DNA of 64,000 nt from Terrirubrum flagellatum (GCF_022059845.1 NZ_CP091851.1:5197501-5261500); one strand, 5' to 3'. Shown: positions 18,555-27,088, numbered from the stretch's first letter. Translations and numbers: made by a program. Notes: a model not told the origin generated them from the sequence alone.

Positions 18555-19616
18555 TCAGTTCTTGCGCAGGTCGACGCCGAGGCCCTTGTTGACGAAGCGG
18601 GCGTCGAACGTCTTCTTCCAGTCGAGGCCGGCCTTCAGGACGCCCGCCTTCACCATCTTCTCGTAATATTCCTTCACGCGCTCGTCGGTCATCGCGCCGA
18701 TGCCGAGCTTGATCGTGTCGCCGGAGTCGACGATGCCGAGCTCCTTCATCTTGACGATGGCGTATTCGATCTTGTCGTCGCTCATCTCAGGGTTGTCCTT
18801 CTTGATGAGCGCGTTCGCGGCCTTGTTGTCGCCGTAGAGATAATTGTTCCAGCCGATGATCGTCGCCTCGACGAAGCGCTTCGCGACGTCGGGCTTGTCC
18901 TTCAGCACCGCGAGCGTCGTCTCGATCGTGGTGGAGTAGGGATCATAGCCGGCGTCGGCAAGGAGGAAGACCTGCGGTTTGAAGCCCGCCGTCTTCTCGA
19001 TGAGATAGGGCTCGGACGAGAGATAGCCCTGCATCGCGCTCTTCTTGTCGGCGAGGAAAGGCTGGGGATTGAAGGTGTAGGGCTTCACCTGCTCGTCCTT
19101 GAAGCCGTAGGCCGCCTTCATCCACTGGTAGTAGGAGGCGAGGCCCTCCTTCGCGACATAGATGCTCGGCAGGTTCTTGAGGTCGGCGAAGCTCTTCAGC
19201 CCCTGATCGGGATGCGCCAGCAGCACCTGCGGATCCTTCTGGAAGATCGCCGCAATGGTGACGGTCGGAATGTTCTGATCGACAGCGTTGAAGGCCTGCA
19301 GCATGCCGCCCATGTAGAAATCGAGCTTGCCGAGGGTCATCAGCATGCGGTTGTTGGCCGAAGGGCCGCCCGGCACGATGGTGACGTCGAGACCGTACTT
19401 CTTGTAGGTGCCGTCGGCGACCGCTTGATAGTAGCCGCCATGCTCGGCCTGGGCGACCCAGTTGGTGCCGAACGTCACCTTGTCCTGCGCGAAGGCGGGC
19501 GCCGCGATGCTGGCGAGCGCGATCGCGCCCCCGAATGCGGCTGCGCGCCGGCTGGGCCCTGAGCGAAATGTCATTGGAATCTCCCTGTCATGTCCCGGGC
19601 GCCCGCTGCGGCGCAA
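18555..19616 (-). CDS. NMT1/THI5-like ABC substrate-binding protein
   Basis: The 353-residue protein has a signal peptide (about 1-28, Ala-Phe-Ala-Gln) and the NMT1 pattern Asn-Trp-Val-Ala-Gln-Ala-Glu-His-Gly-Gly-Tyr-Tyr-Gln-Ala, followed by Gly-Leu-Asp-Val-Thr-Ile-Val-Pro-Gly-Gly-Pro. In this family that region binds pyrimidine or similar aromatic ring substrates. It is the first gene of the operon 19616 to 14883. The linked cytosine-deaminase-like enzyme supports import of a nitrogen heterocycle. Confidence 0.86.
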   Translation of the reverse strand: MRRSGRPGHDREIPMTFRSGPSRRAAAFGGAIALASIAAPAFAQDKVTFGTNWVAQAEHGGYYQAVADGTYKKYGLDVTIVPGGPSANNRMLMTLGKLDFYMGGMLQAFNAVDQNIPTVTIAAIFQKDPQVLLAHPDQGLKSFADLKNLPSIYVAKEGLASYYQWMKAAYGFKDEQVKPYTFNPQPFLADKKSAMQGYLSSEPYLIEKTAGFKPQVFLLADAGYDPYSTTIETTLAVLKDKPDVAKRFVEATIIGWNNYLYGDNKAANALIKKDNPEMSDDKIEYAIVKMKELGIVDSGDTIKLGIGAMTDERVKEYYEKMVKAGVLKAGLDWKKTFDARFVNKGLGVDLRKN

Positions 19617-19787
19617 TCCGCGCCCGAAAATCCTTGCCTGACCTTGCCGGATCAGATCGCAAGACTCGTGCCGGAGTCCAGTCGCCCCTATACAGGGTTG
19701 CGGGTCTGATCACAGCGTTCAGAGTCCAAAGTCACGCGGTTTTTTCGCCGGCCTTCGCGGCCGGCGCCCACGCACCGGAGCTTGTTC

Positions 19788-20183
19788 ATGAATCGGGCCC
19801 TGACGCCGGCGGAGATGCGGCCTCCCTTCGCCAATTACAGCCACGGAATCGAGGTCGCGGTGGGCTCGCGCATGGTGTTCGTATCAGGCCAGCTCGGCGT
19901 CGCGCCTGACGGATCGGTTCCCGACGATGTCGGCGCGCAGGCCGACCAATGCTTCGCCAATATCGCGACGATCCTTGGCGCGGCGGGGCTATCACTGAAG
20001 GATATCGTCAGGATCAGCGGCTTCGTCACCGATCGCGCCGACATGGCCGCTTACATGGCCGCGCGCGACCGGCATGTGGGATCGCCGCCGCCGGCATCGA
20101 CGCTGATGATCGTCTCCGGCTTCAACCGGCCGGAATTCAAGGTCGAGATCGAGGTGGTCGCGGCGAAGAAGGACGATGTCTGA
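19788..20183 (+). CDS. RidA/YjgF/UK114 family protein
   Basis: The 131-residue protein has the RidA fold pattern: Phe-Val-Ser-Gly-Gln-Leu-Gly near residue 30, Gln-x-x-x-Cys-Phe-Ala-Asn-Ile near 55, and Pro-Ala-Ser-Thr-Leu in place of the usual Pro-Ala-Arg-Thr-x. The substrate-carboxylate arginine of true imine deaminases (Arg105 in E. coli numbering) is replaced by Ser here, so it may belong to another Rid subfamily such as RutC-like or Rid4-7. ATG 19788 follows GGAG at 19777-19780. It is divergent from the NMT1 operon. Confidence 0.82.
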   Translation: MNRALTPAEMRPPFANYSHGIEVAVGSRMVFVSGQLGVAPDGSVPDDVGAQADQCFANIATILGAAGLSLKDIVRISGFVTDRADMAAYMAARDRHVGSPPPASTLMIVSGFNRPEFKVEIEVVAAKKDDV

Positions 20184-20204
20184 TCCCGCTCTTCCACGCG
20201 GGAC

Positions 20205-20726
20205 CTAGTCGCCGCAGGCGTCTGGCGGCGGCAAGGAGCCCCTCGCCGCGCGGACGCCCCAGAATGCGCCAATAGCCATCAGCACGATTCCGGCCAGCAT
20301 TCTTCCGCGCGCTGGTCCGTTCAGCTTCGCCCTGGTGTCGTCGTAGGCCAAAAGCGTTCTTCCCTCCGCGGCAGCCTCGTAGATGATGTGCGATGCGGGG
20401 TCGACCAGGAAGCGAACCGAGGCGCCGCTTTTGACGCTTTCAAGATCGTTGACCCAAAGATTTGGAGCTGGTCTGTAATGGCGGAACGAGTTCAGCGCGC
20501 TCAGGCGGATATCCTGCGTTCGATAATTGCTTATGACGTCGCCATAGCTGCTGTCGATGATTGGGGTTGAGTAGCTTATCGGCGCGGAGTCTTCAGCGAT
20601 CGACAGTTGCTCTCTGGCGATCGGCAGGCTGAGCCAGCCATAAGCAATGACGCCGAGTCCGATGATGGCGAGAACGATCGAACAGATCAGCACCTTGATT
20701 TCGCGATCTGTCGATTGATTATCCAT
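20205..20726 (-). CDS. Hypothetical membrane-anchored protein
   Basis: The 173-residue protein has one membrane segment near residues 13-33 and another near 145-162, with a central region (about 45-130) that would face the periplasm or cytosol. The pattern resembles DUF3592-type proteins, but I cannot confirm this. ATG 20726 was preferred because the upstream extension to 20801 is polar and Cys/His-rich; its ribosome-binding site is weak. Base composition is less GC-rich than the neighbours. Confidence 0.5.
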   Translation of the reverse strand: MDNQSTDREIKVLICSIVLAIIGLGVIAYGWLSLPIAREQLSIAEDSAPISYSTPIIDSSYGDVISNYRTQDIRLSALNSFRHYRPAPNLWVNDLESVKSGASVRFLVDPASHIIYEAAAEGRTLLAYDDTRAKLNGPARGRMLAGIVLMAIGAFWGVRAARGSLPPPDACGD

Positions 20727-20839
20727 GGAATGAACGCCGTCCCGATCGTCATCGAGCAGCGAAGCATCAGCTTTGGCGGCGTGATGTGTGTTGCAGCACA
20801 AGCGCCGCTGCGCGTGTGCAACTCAAAGTAATTCGCGTA

Positions 20840-20890
20840 GATCACGTTCCCGCATTTTGATTGATTCAATCAAAATGCGGGAACGTGATC
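20840..20890. repeat. Perfect 51-nt palindrome
   Basis: Arms of 25 bases (20840-20864 and 20866-20890) are perfectly complementary around a single central T. It lies between a hypothetical gene and the stop of the chemotaxis receptor, both on the minus strand. On either strand the RNA would form a very stable hairpin. The core GATTCAATC is shared with the degenerate palindrome at 2772-2819, so it is probably a member of a dispersed family. Confidence 0.85.
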
Positions 20891-20902
20891 GATTCCAAAA
20901 GT

Positions 20903-20957
20903 TTAGAACATGGCTTTTGCGAAAAACCGGTATCCACTTTTTCGCGCCATGCTCTAA
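20903..20957. repeat. REP-like palindrome overlapping the receptor gene stop codon
   Basis: TTAGAACATGGC (20903-20914) pairs with GCCATGCTCTAA (20946-20957) with one mismatch, around a central part containing GAAAAACCGG and CACTTTTTCG. Elements of this form (AGAGCATGxx...xxCATGCTCT) are common between genes in Hyphomicrobiales. The receptor stop codon lies inside it. Confidence 0.7.
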
Positions 20958-22921
20958 GCCGCGCGCACCGAGGTCAGGAAGCGCTCGACCTCGCCGTCGA
21001 GGGAAACGGCGCCGCGATCAATCGATTCGGCGACAGTCTGGACGCGGCGGGCGGATTCGGCGGCGCGGCCGGCGAGGTCGCGCAATTGCTGCATGGATTC
21101 CGCCCCGCTGCGCGAGCGGCTCGATGCCGATTGCAGATTCATGTTGATCTCGTCGATGCCCTGCTTCTGCTGGGTGATCGCAGTTGCGATGCCGATCGTG
21201 TTGTCGACGAGATGCGAGATCGATTTGGCGATCGTATCAAAGGCGTCATGCGCCTCGCCGGCGACCGCGCGCAACTGTTCGATCAGCGCCCTGACATCGC
21301 CGGTGGCGTGCTCGGTCTGGGAGGCGAGGCCCTTCACCTCCTGGGCGACCACCGCGAAGCCGCGGCCAGCCTCGCCGGCGCGCGCCGCCTCGATGGTGGC
21401 GTTGAGAGACAGGAGATTGGTCTGCATGGCGATGCGCTGGATCAGCCCGATGACGTCGCCGATATCGCTCGCGCTCTGATTGAGCCGGTCCATGATGGTG
21501 GTCGCGGCGGCGAGCGTCGTGCTCATCGTCTCGGCGGAGTTGCGCGATTCCTCGGTTCGTGCGGAGACTTCACCGATGCTGTAGGACAGCTCCTCGGTCG
21601 CGATCGCGACGCTGGTCACGTCTTCCGTCGCGCCGCCGACCGCCTGCGTCGCGCTGGTCGCCGACGTGACGAAATTCTCGGAAAGCTCGGCGAGACTGTT
21701 TGAGGTGGCCGAGAGGTCGCGCACGCCAAGCTGGAAAGTCGCAAGCTCGTTGTTGAACGCGTCCTCGAAAACAGCCACGCGCCTTTCGCGGTCGGCGAGC
21801 AGCGCCTCGCGGATTTCGGACTGCGCGATCTGGTCGGCCACCGCCATCTGGCGTTCCGCTGCGTGATCGCGAAACACCGACAGCGCGCGCGCCATCTGGC
21901 CGATCTCGTCGCTGCGTTCGAGCCCCTCGATCTCGACGTGATTTTGCCCCTGCTTGATCTCAAGCATGCTGACGCGCAGCGCGTTCAGCGAGTGGCGGAT
22001 GCTGCGCGCCAGAAGGAGCGCGGCGATGCAAGTGAGGAGGACGGCGAGGGCCGGCAGCGCCCATTCCAGCCATCCCAGCGTCGCTTTCGCCGCCTCCGCC
22101 TCCTGCTCCTGCTTGGCGGCGTTCTTGCCTGCCTCCTTGCTGATCTCGGCCAGAGCCGTGGTCAGGCTTTGGGACGCCTCGGTCAGGCGCCAGGCGGACT
22201 GATCAAGCTGGCGCGCGATCTCGACCCATTCCCTGAATGCGGCGAGATAGGCGGGCACGAGCCGCCCCGCCATTTCGGCGTCGTCGGGATTCATGGCGGC
22301 GGACTTCGCGATTTCGCTGAATTCGGCGGCGCTGCTTTCGAATTCAAAGACCTGCTGGATATTCCGCTGATTCGCATATTGTTGCCCGGCCCTGCGCATG
22401 CGCAGGGCCGCAATGGTCATCTTGTAGATTCCAGGGCTGTTGTAGCGCGACAGCGCGTCGGCCATGAAATTCTCCAGCGCGACGCCGGTGACGGTCGCGC
22501 GCGCCGAGACGCCGTTCGGCCTGGTCATTTCCCAGCGAACGGCGAGCGCTGCGTCGAGGGCGTCCGCCAGCGCTTTCGCATGCTCCTTGATTGCGCCTGT
22601 CCGCGCGCCGAGGGCGCGGTCTGCCGATAGGCGATCGATGCGAGGTCCGAGCGCGGCGAGCTTTTCCTTCATCGTCTCGTCCGCGCCGCGGTTTCTGTCG
22701 AGAAGGAAGGTCTGCGTCTCAAGCTCGATAATGCGCGCGTCGTCGCTGAGGTCTTCAGCGAGATGGACGGTGGCGCTGGAGCTCCGCGCCTCCGAGAGCG
22801 CACGTTCGGCGTATTCCCGCATGAGGCCGCCTGCGCCCAGGGTCACGATCAGTGCGAGCAAGGGAATGCAGGCCAGTGTCGCCACCCGCATCCGCAAGGA
22901 CATCCGGTCAAAAAAACGCAC
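20954..22921 (-). CDS. Methyl-accepting chemotaxis protein
   Basis: The 655-residue receptor has a first membrane segment (about 12-33), a helical sensor domain of about 250 residues, a second membrane segment (about 285-307), a HAMP linker (about 308-360, with the Asp-Glu-Ile-Gly motif) and the MCP signalling domain. The domain's hairpin tip reads Ile-Gly-Leu-Ile-Gln-Arg-Ile-Ala-Met-Gln-Thr-Asn-Leu-Leu-Ser-Leu-Asn-Ala. The sensor domain is predicted helical (4HB/HBM-like), so its ligand cannot be read. No che genes are adjacent, and there is no C-terminal CheR/CheB pentapeptide. Confidence 0.92.
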   Translation of the reverse strand: MRFFDRMSLRMRVATLACIPLLALIVTLGAGGLMREYAERALSEARSSSATVHLAEDLSDDARIIELETQTFLLDRNRGADETMKEKLAALGPRIDRLSADRALGARTGAIKEHAKALADALDAALAVRWEMTRPNGVSARATVTGVALENFMADALSRYNSPGIYKMTIAALRMRRAGQQYANQRNIQQVFEFESSAAEFSEIAKSAAMNPDDAEMAGRLVPAYLAAFREWVEIARQLDQSAWRLTEASQSLTTALAEISKEAGKNAAKQEQEAEAAKATLGWLEWALPALAVLLTCIAALLLARSIRHSLNALRVSMLEIKQGQNHVEIEGLERSDEIGQMARALSVFRDHAAERQMAVADQIAQSEIREALLADRERRVAVFEDAFNNELATFQLGVRDLSATSNSLAELSENFVTSATSATQAVGGATEDVTSVAIATEELSYSIGEVSARTEESRNSAETMSTTLAAATTIMDRLNQSASDIGDVIGLIQRIAMQTNLLSLNATIEAARAGEAGRGFAVVAQEVKGLASQTEHATGDVRALIEQLRAVAGEAHDAFDTIAKSISHLVDNTIGIATAITQQKQGIDEINMNLQSASSRSRSGAESMQQLRDLAGRAAESARRVQTVAESIDRGAVSLDGEVERFLTSVRAA

Positions 22922-23008
22922 GCGGGATTCAAGGCTCCGACTTCCGCCGGACTCTGGCGCCTCGGGGTTGATGCGTCGTTAACCCTCCCGCGCGGAGCGG
23001 AAGCCCGG

Positions 23009-24607
23009 CTATTCGGCCTTCCAGGGGAAGGTCCAGGTCTCCGTGAGCGTGCGCGAGCCGGCCTTCAGGAAGGCGCGGAGATCGGCCATCTGGCCCGGCG
23101 GCGCCTCGATATCGACGCCGGCGCGGAATCCTTCCGTCTGCGCATTCGGGATGAGGAAAGTGCGCAGAATCCGGCCATTGCTGATCGAGGGCACGATCTG
23201 CACCTGCGACGGATCGGTCTGGTAGTAGGAGAGGTCGCCGCCGGCGAAGTCGACGATGAAACGGCGCTGGCCGGGTCCGGGTTTTTCGGCCGAGCCGAGC
23301 GCGCGCGGGCTCGTCTGCCAGGTGTTGATCGCCTTGCCGCCGGGATGAAGCTCGTTGGAATCGAGCAGCGCCGAGATACGATAGCCGAGCGTGATCGTCT
23401 GGCCTGCGTCGGGCGCATTCTTCGGCGCCCAGGCGACGACGATATTGTCGTTCGTCTCGTCGCTCGTCGGAATCTCGACGAGATCGACGCGGCCCTCGCC
23501 CCAGTCGCCGCGCGGTTCGACCCAGTAGCTCGGGCGCGTCTCGTAGTTGAGATCGAGATCCTGATAATGCTCGAACGTGCGGTCGCGCTGCATCAGGCCG
23601 AAGCCGCGCGGATTCACGTCGAAGAAGCTCGACGTCGCCGCCTCGCGCGGATTGCGCAGCGGCCGCCAGATCCATTCGCCGGCGCCGGTGCGCATCAGCA
23701 GCCCGTCGGAATCGTGCAGCTCCGGACGATAATCGTCGAAGAAGCGGCGATCATTCTCGCCGGTGAAGAACATCGAGGTGAGAGGCGCGACGCCGATGCG
23801 CGGCATGGGCTTGCGCGGAAACAGCGTCATCTGCACGTCGAGCACGGTGTCGCGGCCGGGATAGATCGTGAATTGCCAGGCGCCGGCGCAGGAATCGCTG
23901 TCGAGCAGCGCATGCACGATGATCGAATCGTCGTTCTGCTGCGGTTGCTCCACCCAGAATTCGCGGAAGGTCGGAAACTCCTCGGTCTCCTTCGAGCCGG
24001 CGCCGATAGCGAGCCCGCGCGCCGACAGGCCATATTTCTGGCCGCGGCCGAGGAAGCGGAAATAACTCGCGCCGAGAAAGGCGATCAGCTCGTCGAACAC
24101 CTTCGGCTGATTGAGCGGGTAATGCAGACGAAAGCCGGCGAAGCCGAGATTGACCGGCAAGGGCCGCTCGAACTTGTTGCGGCCATAGTCGAACAGGGCG
24201 TTGGAATAAGGCACGGGCGCGGCGATGCCGTCGCGCGCGACGTTCACCGTCACCGGTCGCTGAAAGAGAAAGCCCGGATGGAACATCTGCATCCGGAAGC
24301 GCGAATCAGGACCAAGCAGCGCGCGCTCCGGGCGGAAGCGGATGTCGCGCCAGGAATCGAAATCGAGCTTCGCGAGGGCATCGGGCAAGGGCTGCGCGCT
24401 GCCGTCAAAGGGCCGCGAGGCGAGATCGCGGGCGCGGCGAATCACATCCTCCTGGTTGAAACGCGGCGCCTGGGCCGGCGCGGCTGTCGGCGGCGCAGGC
24501 GTCGGAGACTGGGCGGCGGGCGGCGTCTGTGCGAGCGTTGGGGCGGCGGCCGAGGTGGCGACAAGCGCGCCGAGATTTCGCGCAAAGGAGCGGCGGGACT
24601 GACTCAT
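23009..24607 (-). CDS. Tat-exported periplasmic glucan biosynthesis protein (OpgG/OpgD family, copy 1)
   Basis: The 532-residue protein starts with a twin-arginine signal (Ser-Arg-Arg-Ser-Phe-Ala, residues 4-9) and a Pro/Ala/Gln-rich linker, then the MdoG domain. MdoG features include Phe-Leu-Gly-Ala-Ser-Tyr-Phe-Arg, Tyr-Gly-Leu-Ser-Ala-Arg-Gly, Pro-Leu-Thr-Ser-Met-Phe, Glu-x-His-Asp-Ser-Asp-Gly and Val-Asn-Pro-Arg-Gly-Phe-Gly-Leu-Met-Gln-Arg-Asp. OpgG/OpgD proteins shape osmoregulated periplasmic glucans made by OpgH. ATG 24607 starts the Tat signal; the longer open frame runs into the RNA leader of the next locus. The glucosyltransferase gene opgH is not in the window. Confidence 0.9.
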   Translation of the reverse strand: MSQSRRSFARNLGALVATSAAAPTLAQTPPAAQSPTPAPPTAAPAQAPRFNQEDVIRRARDLASRPFDGSAQPLPDALAKLDFDSWRDIRFRPERALLGPDSRFRMQMFHPGFLFQRPVTVNVARDGIAAPVPYSNALFDYGRNKFERPLPVNLGFAGFRLHYPLNQPKVFDELIAFLGASYFRFLGRGQKYGLSARGLAIGAGSKETEEFPTFREFWVEQPQQNDDSIIVHALLDSDSCAGAWQFTIYPGRDTVLDVQMTLFPRKPMPRIGVAPLTSMFFTGENDRRFFDDYRPELHDSDGLLMRTGAGEWIWRPLRNPREAATSSFFDVNPRGFGLMQRDRTFEHYQDLDLNYETRPSYWVEPRGDWGEGRVDLVEIPTSDETNDNIVVAWAPKNAPDAGQTITLGYRISALLDSNELHPGGKAINTWQTSPRALGSAEKPGPGQRRFIVDFAGGDLSYYQTDPSQVQIVPSISNGRILRTFLIPNAQTEGFRAGVDIEAPPGQMADLRAFLKAGSRTLTETWTFPWKAE

Positions 24608-24719
24608 CGGAACTGAAAGCAGGGAAGGGGGAGAAGCGGCGACATCATAGCCGCCGCTTGCGTGGATGCCAGATGTTGCGCTGGCGCACCACATGCGACG
24701 TCGTGTCCTTGAGCTGGGA

Positions 24720-25199
24720 CAAAAAGCCCTTGCGTGGACGGAACGCTTCCCATATATCGCGCCTGCCCAAATCGCACGTGCCTGTGGCCGCGTGCCGGTC
24801 GGTGGACATCCGGACAAGTGGCCGGACGGTCGCCCGGAGCGGGAGCAGATCAGAGGGGTGGATTCCCCCGAGACGACGCTCCCGGCGCGCAAGCGCCGTC
24901 TCCGAACCTCGACTGGCAGCCGGAGGCAAAACCGGCGAACCCCGCTCTCCACGGGGGACGCAGCTTAAAGCAACGACGGAGCGGGCTTTTTTGGTCTCAG
25001 CCGGGTTCCAAGTCCGGCGAACTAAAGAGGCTTGTCCATCTTGCCTGACGTGCGGACGGGGTCACTCCCTTCCAATCATCGGCAGCATCGTCGGGTGACT
25101 TAACCCCGCGGAAGCGTCTCCATCGCGCTCCGTGGCGGGATCGTCGCCCAAGGCTTTGCAGCGGCTTCAATCGAAGGCCGCGACCGTAGGGAGGCGCGC
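24720..25199 (+). ncRNA. Structured 5' leader of the ornithine decarboxylase gene (speF motif candidate)
   Basis: This 590-base gap has no convincing gene but many hairpins on the plus strand: GGGG/CCCC at 24855-24868; CGGCGC with a GCAA tetraloop and GCGCCG at 24883-24898; GCCGG/CCGGC at 24919-24936; and CCCGCTC (24941-24947) pairing with GAGCGGG (24979-24985). The last is directly followed by CTTTTTT (24986-24992), as in an intrinsic terminator. The speF RNA motif was described upstream of alphaproteobacterial ornithine decarboxylase genes, and the gene at 25200 is one. The exact 5' end is not known, and a covariance-model hit is needed for certainty. Confidence 0.6.
24941..24992 (+). terminator. 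Intrinsic terminator within the decarboxylase leader
   Basis: A 7-bp GC stem (24941-24947 with 24979-24985) is followed by C and six T. It lies 208 bases upstream of the decarboxylase start, so read-through must be permitted for expression. This is the expected layout of an attenuator. The 31-base loop could hold an alternative pairing. Confidence 0.55.
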
Positions 25200-26330
25200 A
25201 TGACCCAGCGCATCCGGGAATTTCTGCGCACCCGTCGCGAAGACGGCCCTTGCGTCGTCGTCGATCTCGAAGTCGTCCGTGAGAACTATTTCAAGTTCTC
25301 GCGCGCGCTGCCTGACACCCGCGTCTTCTACGCGGTGAAGGCCAATCCGGGTCCGGAAATCCTGAAGCTGCTCGCCGATCTCGGCTCCTGCTTCGACTGC
25401 GCCTCGGTCGCGGAGATCGAGATGGCGTTCGCCGCCGGCGCGACGGCTGATCGAATCAGCTTCGGCAACACGATCAAGAAGGAGCGCGATGTCGCGCGCG
25501 CCTTCGCCATGGGCATCCGCCTGTTCGCCGTCGACTGCGAAGCCGAGGTCGAGAAGATCGCGCGCGTCGCCCAGGGATCGAAGGTGTTCTGCCGCATTCT
25601 CTGCGACGGCGCCGGCGCTGACTGGCCGCTGTCGCGCAAATTCGGCTGCGAGCCTGAGATGGCGGTTGGCGTGCTCGAGCATGCGCATCGCAACGGGCTC
25701 GAAGCCTATGGCGTGTCGTTCCATGTCGGTTCGCAGCAGGCGAACACGGAGGCGTGGGACAGCGCGCTCGCGTCAGCGGCTGCGATCTTCCGTGAATGCG
25801 CCCAACGCGGCATCGGCCTGTCGATGGTCAATCTCGGCGGCGGCTTCCCGACGCGCTATCTCAAGAACGTGCCGGCGGTGAAAGCCTATGGCGAGGGAAT
25901 CTTCCGCGCGCTGTCGAAGCATTTCGGCAACCGCCTGCCCGAGACGATCATCGAGCCGGGCCGCGGCATGGTCGGCAACGCCGGGATCATCGAATCCGAA
26001 GTCGTGCTCGTCTCGAAGAAGAGCGACACGGACGAGGTGCGCTGGGTCTATCTCGACATCGGCAAGTTCGGCGGTCTCGCCGAGACGATGGACGAAGCGA
26101 TCCGCTATCCCATTCGCACGCCGCATGATGGCGGCAAGACCGCGCCCTGCGTTCTCGCCGGCCCGACCTGCGATTCAGTCGACGTGATGTATGAGAAGAC
26201 GCCCGTGATGCTGCCGGTGTCGCTCTCGATCGGCGACAAGGTGCTGATCGAGGGAACGGGCGCCTACACCACGACCTATTCGGCTGTGGCGTTCAACGGT
26301 TTCCCGCCGCTCCGACAATACGTCATCTGA
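25200..26330 (+). CDS. speF: Ornithine decarboxylase (alanine-racemase fold, PLP)
   Basis: The 376-residue fold-type III PLP enzyme has Lys47 in Tyr-Ala-Val-Lys-Ala-Asn-Pro (Schiff-base lysine), His-Val-Gly-Ser-Gln (175-179), Asn-Leu-Gly-Gly-Gly-Phe-Pro (211-217), Glu-Pro-Gly-Arg-Gly (252-256) and the active-site Cys324-Asp-Ser-Val-Asp. It would make putrescine from ornithine in the cytosol; lysine decarboxylation is also possible in this group. AGGGAGG precedes ATG 25200. The structured leader and the homospermidine synthase 0.9 kb downstream support the role. Confidence 0.92.
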   Translation: MTQRIREFLRTRREDGPCVVVDLEVVRENYFKFSRALPDTRVFYAVKANPGPEILKLLADLGSCFDCASVAEIEMAFAAGATADRISFGNTIKKERDVARAFAMGIRLFAVDCEAEVEKIARVAQGSKVFCRILCDGAGADWPLSRKFGCEPEMAVGVLEHAHRNGLEAYGVSFHVGSQQANTEAWDSALASAAAIFRECAQRGIGLSMVNLGGGFPTRYLKNVPAVKAYGEGIFRALSKHFGNRLPETIIEPGRGMVGNAGIIESEVVLVSKKSDTDEVRWVYLDIGKFGGLAETMDEAIRYPIRTPHDGGKTAPCVLAGPTCDSVDVMYEKTPVMLPVSLSIGDKVLIEGTGAYTTTYSAVAFNGFPPLRQYVI

Positions 26331-26372
26331 TTTCCGTCGATCTGAACCTCCTGCGTTCAGTCTGAGACTCAA

Positions 26373-26394
26373 GGCCCGGCGTCGCCGCCGGGCC
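26373..26394 (+). terminator. GC hairpin after the decarboxylase gene
   Basis: A 9-bp perfect stem (GGCCCGGCG/CGCCGGGCC, loop TCGC) lies 43 bases after the decarboxylase stop. There is no T-run, so termination would be weak or factor-dependent. Confidence 0.5.
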
Positions 26395-26458
26395 GACCTC
26401 CCGCTCCATCATTTTAAAGTCGACGCCGCCTCGCGAGGCGCGTCGCGAGGGGTCGCAC

Positions 26459-27034
26459 ATGATCCGGATCGTTGAAGAAACCTTTGCCGATGTCGGCGCG
26501 CGGGAAGCGCTGCTCGATCGCGCCTATGGCGATTCGCGCTTCGCCAAGGTGAGCGAGATTCTGCGCCGCGGCTATCGCCCGGCGGAAGGCCTCGCGCTCA
26601 TCGCCATGGATGGCGAGGACGTCATCGGCACCGTGCGTCTCTGGAACGTCGCGGCCGGCGGCGTCGAGATGCTGCTACTCGGCCCGCTCGCGGTCGATCC
26701 GGCGCGCCAGAGCGAAGGGATTGGCGCAGCGCTCATGCGGCATGCGATCACGCGCGCTCGCGCGCTCGGCCACGGCGCGATCATTCTTGTCGGCGACGCC
26801 GCCTATTACGGGCGCTTCGGCTTCTCGACCGGCCTGACCTGGCGTCTTTCAATGCCGGGCCGCGTCGACAGCGAACGCTTCCTCGCGCTCGAATTGCGCA
26901 AGGGCGCGCTCTCGAAGGCGGCGGGCGAGATCGTCGCGAGCGGTCGTCCGGCGGTCGAAGCGGACGTCATCCCGTTCGTGATGGCGGGCGCGCCGCGACG
27001 GAGCCGAGGCGGGCTTCGATTGAGAGCCGCCTAA
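26459..27034 (+). CDS. GNAT N-acetyltransferase
   Basis: The 191-residue protein has the acetyl-CoA site Gln-Ser-Glu-Gly-Ile-Gly-Ala-Ala-Leu (about 81-89) after the beta-4 strand Leu-Gly-Pro-Leu-Ala-Val-Asp. It continues with Gly-Asp-Ala-Ala-Tyr-Tyr-Gly-Arg-Phe-Gly-Phe, typical of the YhbS-like branch. It lies between the decarboxylase and homospermidine synthase genes, so polyamine acetylation is a plausible but unproven role. Confidence 0.83.
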   Translation: MIRIVEETFADVGAREALLDRAYGDSRFAKVSEILRRGYRPAEGLALIAMDGEDVIGTVRLWNVAAGGVEMLLLGPLAVDPARQSEGIGAALMRHAITRARALGHGAIILVGDAAYYGRFGFSTGLTWRLSMPGRVDSERFLALELRKGALSKAAGEIVASGRPAVEADVIPFVMAGAPRRSRGGLRLRAA

Positions 27035-27063
27035 GCTTTCAAACAAACCTTTTATCGCCTGCG

Positions 27064-27088
27064 CCCGCCGCCTCGCGCGGCGGGTTTT
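27064..27088 (+). terminator. Rho-independent terminator
   Basis: CCCGCCGC (27064-27071) pairs with GCGGCGGG (27077-27084) around CTCGC and is followed by TTTT. It ends the acetyltransferase transcript and separates it from the homospermidine synthase gene. Confidence 0.7.

Noticed and set aside
19617-19787. TPP riboswitch before the NMT1 operon
   Set aside because: I looked for the conserved CTGAGA and ACCTGATC-type elements on the minus strand and did not find them.
22763-24616. Long plus-strand frame opposite the first OpgG/OpgD gene
   Set aside because: No start signal or domain; it mirrors the codon pattern of the real minus-strand gene.
24529-25098. 189-codon plus-strand and 94-codon minus-strand frames in the decarboxylase leader
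   Set aside because: Basic, low-complexity translations without homology that I recognise. The stretch is better explained as structured RNA.
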